Notes: generated from the sequence alone by a model not told the origin. Shown: positions 33,198 through 41,330, counted from the stretch's first letter. The stretch: DNA of 64,000 nucleotides from Bacillota bacterium (GCA_023430975.1 JAEYYB010000057.1:1-64000), one strand, 5' to 3'. Made by a program: numbers and translations.

Positions 33198-34133
33198 TTA
33201 TTGAACTCTTCTCAAATCTTTGACATATGCACTTCCTGCAATTGATTTTGCCCGTTTTTTTAATTCAGCCGCTATTTCAGCAACCTGTAAATGGCTGATA
33301 AGGTTTCGGTTTTCGTTGGAAACAGCTGCAAGGGATATAGATATTATTGGATATTGTATCATCTGTCCTTGCCTGTTTGCAGTGGATATAAACCCCTTTT
33401 TCCGGTCTTCCAAACTGTAGAGCTCGACAATTTTTTTATCAAAACTCTTTATAATGTTTTCACTTATCATATCTGCATTTTTGGGGTAAACAATCAGTAT
33501 GAAATCATCACCGCCAACATGCCCAACAAAATCCGTTGTTGCTCCAAATTCATGAATACAATCCAAAAGTATATCTGCAGTGAGTTTTATTGCCCTATCA
33601 CCACTGGCAAATCCATAAACATCGTTATAAGCCTTGAAATTATCAAGATCTGCATAAATGACTGTAAATAAATCCCTGTTGAAAATTCTTCTGGTAATTT
33701 CTGATTGGATTTCTAGGTTCCCCCTAAGACCTGTCAGAGGGTTGGCCCATCTGTTTCTGTCTATTCTAATAAGAGTATTTCTTACTCTTGCAATAAGCTC
33801 CCTTGGGTTAAACGGCTTCTTTATGTAATCATCCGCGCCCAGCTCAAGTCCCTGCAGCTTTTGCTCTTCATCATCCTCAGCCGTCAGTATTATAATAGGC
33901 ATTAAGTTATTACTCTCATCAGCTCTTAAAGCCTTACAAACCTCCAAGCCATCCATACCATACATAATAATGTCAAGGAGTACAAGATCTGGTTTTTCCT
34001 TCCCCACCATCTCTAAACACTCTTCGCCGCTATTTGCCGATATAACATCATAACCCGCCGGTACTAAAATATCAGTTATTATTCTTACTATTAACTCAGT
34101 GTCATCTACAATAAGAATTTTCTTTTTGAACAT
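33198..34133 (-). CDS. Response regulator with GGDEF-type output (GGDDF)
   Basis: 311 residues. A receiver domain at about 4-122 has ILIVDDTEL, phosphoacceptor Asp in LVLLDIIMYGMDG, and Lys in DYIKKPFNP. A GGDEF-type domain at about 130-305 has DLFTVIYADLDNFKAYNDVYG and the signature HVGGDDFILIV. GGDDF differs from the catalytic GG(D/E)EF, so diguanylate cyclase activity is uncertain. ATG at 34133 follows GGAGACT. It precedes the J-domain gene. No cognate kinase is adjacent. Confidence 0.85.
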   Translation of the reverse strand: MFKKKILIVDDTELIVRIITDILVPAGYDVISANSGEECLEMVGKEKPDLVLLDIIMYGMDGLEVCKALRADESNNLMPIIILTAEDDEEQKLQGLELGADDYIKKPFNPRELIARVRNTLIRIDRNRWANPLTGLRGNLEIQSEITRRIFNRDLFTVIYADLDNFKAYNDVYGFASGDRAIKLTADILLDCIHEFGATTDFVGHVGGDDFILIVYPKNADMISENIIKSFDKKIVELYSLEDRKKGFISTANRQGQMIQYPIISISLAAVSNENRNLISHLQVAEIAAELKKRAKSIAGSAYVKDLRRVQ

Positions 34134-34517
34134 ATAGTCTCCTTATTTAATCAAATCACCTTGCATGAACAACAATTATTTTTCCTGTTTAAGATAATCG
34201 ATTCAACTCTAATAAATGCTTAGGCAATAATGAAATATCAAACCTTATATTATTATTGATCTGCTAAACTTTAAGACTATAAACCTGAAATCTATTGAAA
34301 CAATTTGTCAAGAACACAACCTGACCATTTTATTTTAAATGAAATATATATACATATATATTATATATTATTGAATCGCATGATAAAAGCACTTTTTTTA
34401 ACATTTTTAATAAATTACGCTGTAATTTCTTAAACTTAAATAAAATTTAAAAAATTTGCACTAATCTATTATTATATTTACGATTTTATGGTATATTAAT
34501 ATAAAGGAGTGATTTAA
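34134..34517. other. AT-rich divergent gap, nothing recognised
   Basis: 384 bp between the minus-strand REC-GGDEF gene and the plus-strand Cys-rich gene. It must hold both promoters, but I see no convincing hexamer pair, repeat or RNA motif; there is only a run of alternating TA near 34349..34370. Confidence 0.4.
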
Positions 34518-34748
34518 TTGTCAGAATTTTGTAAATGCGGTTCATTGATGCTTTCGGGCAATTGTACAAATAAGAACTGTACTTTTAGAACCACGTCAAA
34601 GCCTTCTACACCCAAACAGTCTTCACGAAGTAAAGCTGCCACTTCAGATGCATCTACTAAAGAGAAAAAACCCCCACGTGTAAGAAGAGCTTCAAAATGT
34701 ATTACCTATAATCTATATGATATAAACAAGGAAGAGGCTATGGAATAA
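34518..34748 (+). CDS. Small Cys-rich (zinc-ribbon-like) basic protein
   Basis: 76 residues. The N terminus CKCGSLMLSGNCTNKNC has four cysteines in a C-x-C...C-x4-C pattern that could bind zinc. A Ser/Lys-rich linker follows (KQSSRSKAATSDAST), then RVRRASKCITYNLYDINKEE. The start is TTG at 34518, 8 nt after AAAGGAG. A terminator begins inside the last codons, so it is a single-gene unit. The function is unknown; the basic linker and possible zinc site suggest nucleic-acid binding, which is a guess. Confidence 0.7.
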   Translation: MSEFCKCGSLMLSGNCTNKNCTFRTTSKPSTPKQSSRSKAATSDASTKEKKPPRVRRASKCITYNLYDINKEEAME

Positions 34749-34761
34749 TAGCCTCCTTTTT
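34734..34761 (+). terminator. Terminator overlapping the end of the Cys-rich gene
   Basis: GAGGCTAT and ATAGCCTC with a 6-nt loop, followed by CTTTTT. The stem starts in the last coding codons and the stop codon lies in the loop and right arm. Confidence 0.85.
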
Positions 34762-34799
34762 AGAATATTCTTTTCACTATCAAATTCTTAATAAAATTC

Positions 34800-34845
34800 A
34801 TATTTTTGTTCAAAAAAAATTTATTTATACTTTGAACAAAAATAT
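34800..34845. repeat. Perfect 15-bp inverted repeat
   Basis: ATATTTTTGTTCAAA and TTTGAACAAAAATAT are exact complements with a 16-nt AT-only spacer. It lies about 80 nt upstream of the tiny frame at 34935. It could be an operator or a hairpin. Confidence 0.5.
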
Positions 34846-34934
34846 TTATTAGTCTATACACCCTCTATACATTTTTATACAGCATATGATAACATATATA
34901 ACAAGTATAACTTTTAAAATGTAGGAGGGGTAAT

Positions 34935-35003
34935 ATGAATTATTTAGTGCATTATTATAGAAATGAAACTAAAGACATATTGCTATCCCCACAAATTACA
35001 TAA
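34935..35003 (+). CDS. Possible 22-aa peptide upstream of the LysM gene
   Basis: MNYLVHYYRNETKDILLSPQ plus two residues, preceded by AGGAGGGG 5 nt before the ATG, one of the strongest ribosome binding sites in the window. It lies 93 nt before the LysM gene. It could be a leader peptide, a small protein or a gene remnant. Only the binding site supports it. Confidence 0.35.
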   Translation: MNYLVHYYRNETKDILLSPQIT

Positions 35004-35095
35004 AGGTTTTTAATGATTTATGCCGAAATAAATAATGTATCAACAAATAATTAACTGGTCAATGGCATTATACGTCGTTAAGGAGGAAGTGAACA

Positions 35096-36472
35096 ATGCC
35101 TTTTAAGAAAATTTTGATATCAAGTGTTTTGAGTATAGGCATTCTTGCTGGAAGTACAAATCTTGCTACTGCCCAAGACATCAGTTATAAGGTACAACCC
35201 GGAGATACTTTCTTTTTAATCAGTCAAAGGTATGGAATATCCATGGACAAACTTATTAAATATAATAATGCTACGGCAAGTACAATCTTGTATCCTGGTA
35301 AAACAATTACAATACCTTTGGGCAATCAGACTATCCATACCGTCATATCAGGTGAAACATACTGGACTATCAGTAAAAAATACAACGTGGATTTTCACAA
35401 GCTATTATCCTCGAATAACGCAACTGATAAATCAATGCTGAATATAGGTGATAAAGTCATTATCCCAGCTGCATCATCAGCTCCATCACCAACACCGTCA
35501 CCAACTATATCACCAGCTACATCATCTGCACCACGACCCCCACAAACAAGAGTTCATATAATCCAAGCTGGGGATACCTTCTATACATTAAGCCAAAAAT
35601 ATAATATAAATTTAACCGAACTTATGAAGATAAACAGTGCAAGTGAAAATACAGTACTTTATATAGGCCAAAAGCTGCAAATCCCCCAGAGTGCAGCATC
35701 ATCTTCATTACCAACTCCCACACCAAGTCCTAAGCCTATATCAAGCCCTACATCAAGTCCCACACCAAGTCCCACACCAAGCCCCACACCTAGTCCTACA
35801 TCTACAAAGCCCTATATAACATACTCAAGTTATACAATAAAATCAGGAGATAATTTGTGGAGCATTGCAGACAGATTTGGCATCCCCTTATCGGAAGTAT
35901 TGACAGCCAATAACATGAGGGAGTCAGCAATATTGAATATTGGAGATGTATTAAAAATACCCGTTCATAATATACCTGTTAAATCAACACCTGGCGAAAA
36001 ATATGGTGAATACTTGGACTGGTGGACAGAAGCCCAGTATGTCGTACCTACCCAGGGTATTATCGAAATCGTTGATTTCTACACCGGAAAGTCCTTCTTT
36101 GCAAAACGTACAACAGGTGCTAACCACGCAGATGTTGAAACATTGACGCTTATGGATTCCCAAAAAATGAAGGAAATTTGGGGCGGCAGTTTCAGTTGGA
36201 CAAGACGCCCTGTTATAATTAAAATTAATGGACGTAAAATCGCTGCCAGTGCTTCCAGTCTACCCCATGCAGGAAATGACAATGCTGCAGGCGGTGTTTA
36301 TACTACCTGGAGAAGCGACGACTACCCACCGGGCTACAACCTGGATTGGATAAAAGGTAATGGCATTGATGGTGTATTTGATGTCCATTTTGCAAACAGC
36401 ACAAGGCATAAAGACGGCGAAATTGATGATAAGCATCAGGAAAATATTAAAATTGCAGCAGGATTGATCTAG
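35096..36472 (+). CDS. Exported protein with four LysM domains
   Basis: 458 residues. A signal peptide with probable cleavage after ATA-Q (about 27) precedes LysM repeats at about 30-74, 81-126, 150-195 and 245-290 (VQPGDTFFLISQRYGISMDK; ISGETYWTISKKYNVDF; IQAGDTFYTLSQKYNINL; IKSGDNLWSIADRFGIPL). Ser/Thr/Pro linkers with PTPSPT repeats join them. The last about 150 residues form a separate domain (DFYTGKSFFAKRTTGANHAD, SASSLPHAGNDNAAGG, NSTRHKDGEIDDKHQE) that I cannot name. Conserved His and Asp suggest a metal-dependent or catalytic role. It should bind peptidoglycan, possibly of the spore or cell wall. GGAGG precedes the ATG and a terminator follows. Confidence 0.85.
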   Translation: MPFKKILISSVLSIGILAGSTNLATAQDISYKVQPGDTFFLISQRYGISMDKLIKYNNATASTILYPGKTITIPLGNQTIHTVISGETYWTISKKYNVDFHKLLSSNNATDKSMLNIGDKVIIPAASSAPSPTPSPTISPATSSAPRPPQTRVHIIQAGDTFYTLSQKYNINLTELMKINSASENTVLYIGQKLQIPQSAASSSLPTPTPSPKPISSPTSSPTPSPTPSPTPSPTSTKPYITYSSYTIKSGDNLWSIADRFGIPLSEVLTANNMRESAILNIGDVLKIPVHNIPVKSTPGEKYGEYLDWWTEAQYVVPTQGIIEIVDFYTGKSFFAKRTTGANHADVETLTLMDSQKMKEIWGGSFSWTRRPVIIKINGRKIAASASSLPHAGNDNAAGGVYTTWRSDDYPPGYNLDWIKGNGIDGVFDVHFANSTRHKDGEIDDKHQENIKIAAGLI

Positions 36473-36494
36473 AATATTCTTTATATGTAAGCTT

Positions 36495-36524
36495 CAACCC
36501 TTTCTATTTAGTTAGAAGGGGTTG
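36495..36524 (+). terminator. Terminator after the LysM gene
   Basis: CAACCCTTTCTA and TAGAAGGGGTTG form a near-perfect stem with a 6-nt loop and a T-rich 3' side, 22 nt after the stop. Confidence 0.75.
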
Positions 36525-36558
36525 TTAATTTATCTAATGGCCTTCTTCAAGCAAATAA

Positions 36559-36598
36559 AAATCCTCAAAAGTCTTATTATAAAGCCTTTTGAGGATTT
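36559..36598 (-). terminator. Terminator after the tRNA cluster
   Basis: AAATCCTCAAAAG and CTTTTGAGGATTT form a 13-bp stem with a 14-nt loop, 10 nt downstream of tRNA-Cys on the minus strand, with a T tract following. Confidence 0.85.
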
Positions 36599-36607
36599 CC
36601 TATTTAG

Positions 36608-36679
<72 letters not shown>

Positions 36680-36685
36680 ATATTA

Positions 36686-36753
36686 CAGAGACTAGACACT
36701 AGATGCTAGAACCTGTACCCTCCTGGGTTCTAAATTCTAGTCTCTAGTCTCTG
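36686..36753. repeat. Long imperfect hairpin between tRNA-Gly and tRNA-Cys
   Basis: CAGAGACTAGACACTAGATG and what follows to AACC pair with GGTTCTAAATTCTAG and what follows to CTCTG: 28 bp with four mismatches around an 11-nt loop. It separates tRNA-Cys from the other three tRNAs and may guide processing or attenuate transcription. Confidence 0.6.
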
Positions 36754-36761
36754 TATTTAAG

Positions 36762-36833
36762 AGCGGGTTACGAGATTTGAACTCGCGACTTTCACCTTGG
36801 CAAGGTGACACTCTACCGCTGAGTTAAACCCGC
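36762..36833 (-). tRNA. tRNA-Gly (GCC)
   Basis: Minus strand. The acceptor GCGGGTT pairs with AACCCGC; the anticodon stem-loop CACCTTGCCAAGGTG gives GCC. The T loop is GTTCAAATC. CCA is not encoded. Confidence 0.95.
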
Positions 36834-36836
36834 AAA

Positions 36837-36912
36837 TGGTGCCCAGAGCCGGAATCGAACCAGCGACACGTGGATTTTCAGTCCACTGCTCTACCGACTG
36901 AGCTATCTGGGC
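36837..36912 (-). tRNA. tRNA-Phe (GAA)
   Basis: Minus strand. The acceptor GCCCAGA pairs with TCTGGGC, the discriminator is A, and CCA is encoded. The anticodon loop ACTGAAAAT gives GAA. It lies 3 nt from tRNA-Gly. Confidence 0.95.
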
Positions 36913-36919
36913 ATTTAAT

Positions 36920-36996
36920 TGGCGACCCGGAAGGGGCTCGAACCCTCGACCTCCAGCGTGACAGGCTGGCATTCTAACCAACTGAACTACCGGGCC
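36920..36996 (-). tRNA. tRNA-Asp (GTC)
   Basis: Minus strand, first tRNA of the cluster. The acceptor GGCCCGG pairs with CCGGGTC, G discriminator, CCA encoded. The anticodon loop CCTGTCACG gives GTC. Confidence 0.95.
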
Positions 36997-37190
36997 AAAT
37001 TTAATCATCTAACCTGTAACCATGTTGTATTTCTTGTCTTTACTTCGCATCAGTCACAAGCGACAATTGATAGTATACTCAAATAAATCAATAATGTCAA
37101 TACGTAATTTAGTTATTATTCGCAAATAAGTCGCAATTTCTATCTATTATTTAATATTTCTTATTAATACTCACAAATTCTAAATATTCT

Positions 37191-38069
37191 TTATTTTAAT
37201 CTTTCAACAATTTCATTAAGTTCCTGCTCTGAAAATTGGTACTTGTTATTGCAGAAATGACAAACTAGTTCTGCATGATGCTGTTCGTTTATTATAGCAT
37301 CTATCTCGTCCTTACCTAAGCTTATAAGGCCTGCTTCCATACGTTCTCTAGAGCAATTGCACTGGTACTTGCATTGTCCCTTATCAGTAACTTTTGGATC
37401 TAACCCTTCCAATATAACATTCAGTATATCCTCAGGATTTTCATTTTTTAAAAGTTCCGATACCGCCGGGATGGTTTTAATTCTTTTTTCCAGATCATCA
37501 ATAATACTCTCATCAGCGTCCGGCATCACCTGGACAAAAAAGCCTCCAGAACTCTTTACACTCTCATCAGAATCAACCTCTACACCTAATGATACAATGG
37601 TAGGAATCTGTTCTGAATAATAGAAATAACAGGACAAGTCTTCAGCTATTTCACCTGATACCAGATTGACATAACCAACATAAGGCTCCTTTAGCCCTAA
37701 ATCCTTAATTATGTTAAGATATCCGGGTTTACCTACAACTGATCCAACATCTAGTTTACCATCTTCTGTGAAAATATTATCTACCTGCGGGTTGTATGCA
37801 TATCCCCTGACATTGGATTTTGAATCTGTTACAACTATCATGCCCTCAATAGGACCGCTGCCTTTGATTTGTATGGTTATAATATCTTTTTCACCCTTAA
37901 GTGTCTTGGACATTAATGCTGCTGCTGTCAACGCCCTGCCTAATGCTACCGACGCAATTGCAGATAAATTATGAACTATGCTAGCTTCCCTTACCATTTC
38001 GGTAGTATTAGCAAAAAATATCCTCAATTTACCCTCAGCTGCTGTGCCGCTTATGATATAATCCTGCAT
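37191..38069 (-). CDS. hslO: Redox-regulated chaperone Hsp33
   Basis: 292 residues. The N-terminal domain starts MQDYIISGTAAEGKLRIFFA and has VALGRALTAAALMSKTLKGE and GPIEGMIVVTDSKSNVRGY. The C-terminal redox switch has CNCSRERM and CHFCNNKYQF, giving the CxC and CxxC zinc site. Under oxidative stress disulfides form and the protein becomes a holdase. The start at 38069 fits the family; AAAGGA lies about 12 nt upstream, and an upstream TTG overlaps it. It is monocistronic. Confidence 0.94.
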   Translation of the reverse strand: MQDYIISGTAAEGKLRIFFANTTEMVREASIVHNLSAIASVALGRALTAAALMSKTLKGEKDIITIQIKGSGPIEGMIVVTDSKSNVRGYAYNPQVDNIFTEDGKLDVGSVVGKPGYLNIIKDLGLKEPYVGYVNLVSGEIAEDLSCYFYYSEQIPTIVSLGVEVDSDESVKSSGGFFVQVMPDADESIIDDLEKRIKTIPAVSELLKNENPEDILNVILEGLDPKVTDKGQCKYQCNCSRERMEAGLISLGKDEIDAIINEQHHAELVCHFCNNKYQFSEQELNEIVERLK

Positions 38070-38159
38070 GCTATTACATAATCCTTTCAAATTAGTATTA
38101 TTCTATGGTTTAGCCAACTGCATATTTATTAACAATTTTCTTTATATAAAAATTGAAAA

Positions 38160-38182
38160 CCCCGATATAAATTATACCGGGG
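38160..38182 (-). terminator. Terminator after the cold-shock gene
   Basis: CCCCGGTATA and TATATCGGGG pair on the minus strand with a short loop, then TTTTC. It lies about 45 nt after the cold-shock stop codon. Confidence 0.85.
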
Positions 38183-38225
38183 TATTATGGCTCATTACCG
38201 TTTTAGTATCGGTGTAGAACTAATA

Positions 38226-38429
38226 TTAGTTAGCTCTCTGAACTTTAGCAGCCTGAGGACCCTTAGCTCCTTCAACTACTTCAAATTCAACTTCTGCACC
38301 TTCCTCGAGTGTCTTAAAGCCGTCCATGTTTATTGCCGAAAAATGAACAAATACGTCATTTCCGCCATCTCTTTCGATGAATCCAAATCCTTTTTCAGCA
38401 TTAAACCACTTTACTCTTCCTCTTTCCAT
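38226..38429 (-). CDS. Cold-shock protein (CspA family)
   Basis: 67 residues, one cold-shock domain. RNP1 is KGFGFIERDGG and RNP2 is VFVHFSAIN. These are single-strand nucleic-acid chaperones that melt mRNA structure. AGGAGGAG lies before the ATG. It stands alone between the Hsp33 gene and the MGMT-like gene with its own terminator. Confidence 0.96.
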   Translation of the reverse strand: MERGRVKWFNAEKGFGFIERDGGNDVFVHFSAINMDGFKTLEEGAEVEFEVVEGAKGPQAAKVQRAN

Positions 38430-38545
38430 CTAAAACTCCTCCTGAAATAAATACTAGTTTTGTAGACATATTACATGCCCCATCAATTCTACAACATTTT
38501 ATCACACTAATCAACAGCTTGTCAAGAATAATAAAGAACATAAAG

Positions 38546-38872
38546 TCAAGAGTTAATATCTTCCTCATTAATTCTCCACAAATATATGCCTAAATTTATT
38601 TTTTCATTCGCATCAAATATTATACCTTCCTTAATTAGCAGATCTTTTTGAACTTCACTCCCACCAAATGCAAAGCTTCCGGCAAGTTCCCCATATCTGT
38701 TTACAACTCTGTGACAGGGTACATCTCCCTGATATGGATTCTGGTGCAGTGCCCATCCAACAATTTTTGCTTTCCTGGGTTCACCTGCCATTCTAGCAAT
38801 TTGACCGTAAGTTGCTACTTTTCCTTTTGGAATTTTTCTAACTATTTCATAAACACGCTCAAAAAAGCCCAT
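38546..38872 (-). CDS. MGMT-family DNA-binding protein (short Ogt-like)
   Basis: 108 residues, only the C-terminal half of O6-alkylguanine-DNA alkyltransferases. It has GKVATYGQIARMAGEPRKAK, GWALHQNP and the active-site PCHRVVNRYGE. The acceptor Cys is present, unlike alkyltransferase-like proteins that carry Trp there, so it may still repair or at least bind alkylated DNA. GAGGAGG lies 10 nt before the ATG at 38872. It follows the methyltransferase gene by 15 nt and is probably co-transcribed. Confidence 0.85.
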   Translation of the reverse strand: MGFFERVYEIVRKIPKGKVATYGQIARMAGEPRKAKIVGWALHQNPYQGDVPCHRVVNRYGELAGSFAFGGSEVQKDLLIKEGIIFDANEKINLGIYLWRINEEDINS

Positions 38873-38887
38873 ATATCCCAATCCTCC

Positions 38888-39595
38888 TCAGTATGATTTC
38901 CTGCATACAAAGAAGATTCTTTCACTTTCTTCTTTGGGTTTTCTGAATGAAAATTGATCATATATTCCCAAGATCTCCAGACCTTTAGTATCTGATATCA
39001 TCTTTTCCAATTCAATTATAGAATAGGCCCTTTCATAATGCAACTCATCAAACCTGTCATACCTTCCCTGGTCTTCTACAAAAAATGTTAAATCAAATTC
39101 ACATATTCTATTTTTCTTATTATAATTATTTGCCCATATGTACGTGATTTCTTTACCTACTTCATATAATACATTATTTCCCAGGGTGTTTTCCAGTTTA
39201 TATTCTGAATTTATATCAAATATAAATAATCCGCCCGGATTCAGATAGTTTGCTACAAGTTTGAGAAAAGTCTTAAGTTTTTTCTTATCAGTTATGTAAT
39301 TGACTGTATCCATTAAGCATAAGGCCACATCTACAGTTCCATACAGTTCAAACTCGGTTATATCCTGGTTAAGGTATAAGATATCCAGGCTCTTTTCCTT
39401 ACTTTTTTCAGCTGCACACGAAAGCATCTCACAAGACATGTCCAAACCGATCATTTCATAGCCTCGCTTCGCAAGATTAATGCACACGCTTCCGGTGCCG
39501 CACCCTAAATCAACCATTAAAGAAGGCTTACAATTATATTTTTTGAAAATGTCCTCTAAATAATCCGACCATTTATTGTAATCCACATCATACAT
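38888..39595 (-). CDS. Class I SAM-dependent methyltransferase
   Basis: 235 residues from the first ATG. SAM-binding motif I is LMVDLGCGTGSVCINLAKRG near 26-45, then GLDMSCEMLSCA. It resembles YqeM-type small-molecule methyltransferases; the substrate is unknown. The family usually begins about 12 residues earlier with a segment like FAYIYDKLMYDVDY. That segment is encoded in frame here, after AAGGGGGGG, but its first codon is ATT at 39631, not ATG. So the true start may be this ATT. It is upstream of the MGMT-like gene. Confidence 0.85.
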   Translation of the reverse strand: MYDVDYNKWSDYLEDIFKKYNCKPSLMVDLGCGTGSVCINLAKRGYEMIGLDMSCEMLSCAAEKSKEKSLDILYLNQDITEFELYGTVDVALCLMDTVNYITDKKKLKTFLKLVANYLNPGGLFIFDINSEYKLENTLGNNVLYEVGKEITYIWANNYNKKNRICEFDLTFFVEDQGRYDRFDELHYERAYSIIELEKMISDTKGLEILGIYDQFSFRKPKEESERIFFVCRKSY

Positions 39596-39652
39596 CAGCT
39601 TGTCATATATATATGCAAAATTATTATAAATAATATTCCCCCCCTTATACTT

Positions 39653-39685
39653 AAAAAGTCAGCAAATCATGCTTGCTGACTTTTT
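39653..39685 (-). terminator. Terminator after the spore-protein gene
   Basis: AAAAAGTCAGCAA and TTGCTGACTTTTT are perfect complements with a 7-nt loop that contains the stop codon of the small gene at 39667..39840. A T run follows. Confidence 0.88.
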
Positions 39686-39840
39686 CCTGAATAATATAAC
39701 TTCTTTCTTTTTGAGACTATACCTCCAATCCTTCCTGTCTCCTTTGCAGTAAGACTCTTCCACCCTAACTTCTTAACCTTTTCGCTCAGGCCTAACTCAG
39801 CTACAACCTGATTTTTTATTATTTCTTCAATATTTTCCAA
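39667..39840 (-). CDS. Small acid-soluble spore protein, alpha/beta type
   Basis: 57 residues, from a TTG at 39840 with GGAGG 7 nt upstream. MENIEEIIKNQVVAELGLSE is followed by KVKKLGWKSLTAKETGRIGG and IVSKRKKLYYSG. The ELG...GW..LTA.E.GRIGG..SKRKK pattern is that of alpha/beta-type SASPs, which coat and protect spore DNA and are cut by GPR protease during germination. A terminator overlaps its end, so it is monocistronic. A shortened family A element lies directly upstream. Confidence 0.8.
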   Translation of the reverse strand: MENIEEIIKNQVVAELGLSEKVKKLGWKSLTAKETGRIGGIVSKRKKLYYSGKSQQA

Positions 39841-39859
39841 ATAGTCACCTCCACATAGG

Positions 39860-39923
39860 TATGAAAAGTGAATAATTTTTAACTAAAAGTGGTAAATGTA
39901 AGATTTTATTAGCACTTTTAATA
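39860..39923. repeat. Family A element, copy A8 (internally deleted)
   Basis: 64 bp with TATGAAAAGTG at one end and CACTTTTAATA at the other, one of each end variant, and most of the core lost. It lies in the leader of the spore-protein gene. Confidence 0.6.
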
Positions 39924-39983
39924 TATATAACACTTTTCTTTATTATGTGAAAATGTACTGATTTTATACAATTTTCTATACAA

Positions 39984-41210
39984 TTACTTAATTTCCCCTT
40001 TTATATAATCGTACGCCCTTTTAAACTGTACATCCTTTTCTCTTGGTATACTTGATACAGGGTAATCCTTGAACTCTTCGAGAGGCTCCACTTTAATATC
40101 AGGTTCTATGCCAATACCCTGAATGCACTTGCCTGATGGTGTAAAATATCTCGAAACTGTCAGTTTTAAACCCGATCCATCCTTAAAACCATAAACCTGT
40201 TGAACCAAACCTTTACCAAATGTCTTTGTGCCAATCAGCTTTCCTTTGTCATGATCCTTTATTGCACCGGATAATACTTCACTGGCACTTGCACTATTTC
40301 CATTTACAAGCACTGCTAAAGGATATTCGAGCTGTCTGTCATCAGACAATTGTTCATCTCTTTTTTTGTTTTTATCTTCCGTATATACAATAAGCCCTTT
40401 CGGCAGCAGCCTGTCAGCTATCTCTACCACCTGCTCATAATCTCCGCCAGGGTCATCACGCACATCTATAATTAGCCCTTTCAATCCCTTCCCAAGCAGC
40501 TCTTCCAAAGCCTTATTAAAATATGAATATGCATCATTATCAAACATGAGAATTCTTATATAACCAATATTACCATCAAGCATTTCCCACTTAATATTTG
40601 ATACCTTTATCTTTTTTCTTACAATGTCAAGGTCTATAGATTTTTCCTCAGACGGTCTGTAAATCGTGATTTTTACATGGGTATTCTCTTTTCCCTTAAT
40701 CATATTTATAATAAGGTTTTCGTCTTTGATGGAAGTTACATCTTTCCCATCAACCTTGATTATTTTATCATCTCTTGTAAGCCCTGCCTTCTTAGCCGGC
40801 GAACCCTCAAAAGCTTCTACGATGGTAAGGAGACCATCATTATCCATGATTACATGCATTCCAATACCTACATATTCACCTTCTGTACGTTCTGAAAAGC
40901 TATCCATTTGTTCCTTTGTAAAATAAACTGTATAAGGGTCCCTCAAAGAATCAGTCATACCTGAAATGGCTCCCTCAAGCAGCTTATTCTCATCAACTTT
41001 GTCATAATAGGTATTTTTAAGTATTCCTTTTATCTGATTAAACTTTTCTACACTACCTTTACTAACCTCATCTTTATTAAAAGAAACATAACTATTGCTT
41101 CCCCCTAAATCAAACCCGTTAAACAGAAAAAATGCCAATATAAAGGAAATCACTGCTGTCACAAAGACTAAAGATACCATACCGGCAACTATACTTTTAT
41201 CATTATTCAA
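39984..41210 (-). CDS. C-terminal processing protease (S41, CtpA-like)
   Basis: 408 residues. An N-terminal membrane segment lies at about 8-30. A PDZ domain spans about 100-185 (EYVGIGMHVIMDNDGLLTIV, GSPAKKAGLTRDDKIIKVDG). The S41 protease has the Ser nucleophile in NGNSASASEVLSGAIKDH (about 303) and Lys in GTKTFGKGLVQQ (about 325). Such proteases trim exported proteins, including wall hydrolase regulators. The start is TTG at 41210 with AAGGAG 9 nt upstream. It is downstream of the M23 hydrolase and ftsEX. Confidence 0.92.
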   Translation of the reverse strand: MNNDKSIVAGMVSLVFVTAVISFILAFFLFNGFDLGGSNSYVSFNKDEVSKGSVEKFNQIKGILKNTYYDKVDENKLLEGAISGMTDSLRDPYTVYFTKEQMDSFSERTEGEYVGIGMHVIMDNDGLLTIVEAFEGSPAKKAGLTRDDKIIKVDGKDVTSIKDENLIINMIKGKENTHVKITIYRPSEEKSIDLDIVRKKIKVSNIKWEMLDGNIGYIRILMFDNDAYSYFNKALEELLGKGLKGLIIDVRDDPGGDYEQVVEIADRLLPKGLIVYTEDKNKKRDEQLSDDRQLEYPLAVLVNGNSASASEVLSGAIKDHDKGKLIGTKTFGKGLVQQVYGFKDGSGLKLTVSRYFTPSGKCIQGIGIEPDIKVEPLEEFKDYPVSSIPREKDVQFKRAYDYIKGEIK

Positions 41211-41330
41211 AACAAAACACTCCTTAGGGTAGTTTATTAATATAATAATATGCATCAAAAAACGCTTATAAACCCAGACTTATCCGGGTTTATATTTTGT
41301 GACAACAATATACAGTGTTTTAGCCATTTA

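Noticed and set aside
36757..37008. Open frame of 83 codons on the minus strand
   Set aside because: It runs straight through tRNA-Gly, tRNA-Phe and tRNA-Asp; its translation is the well-known artefact of reading tRNA genes.
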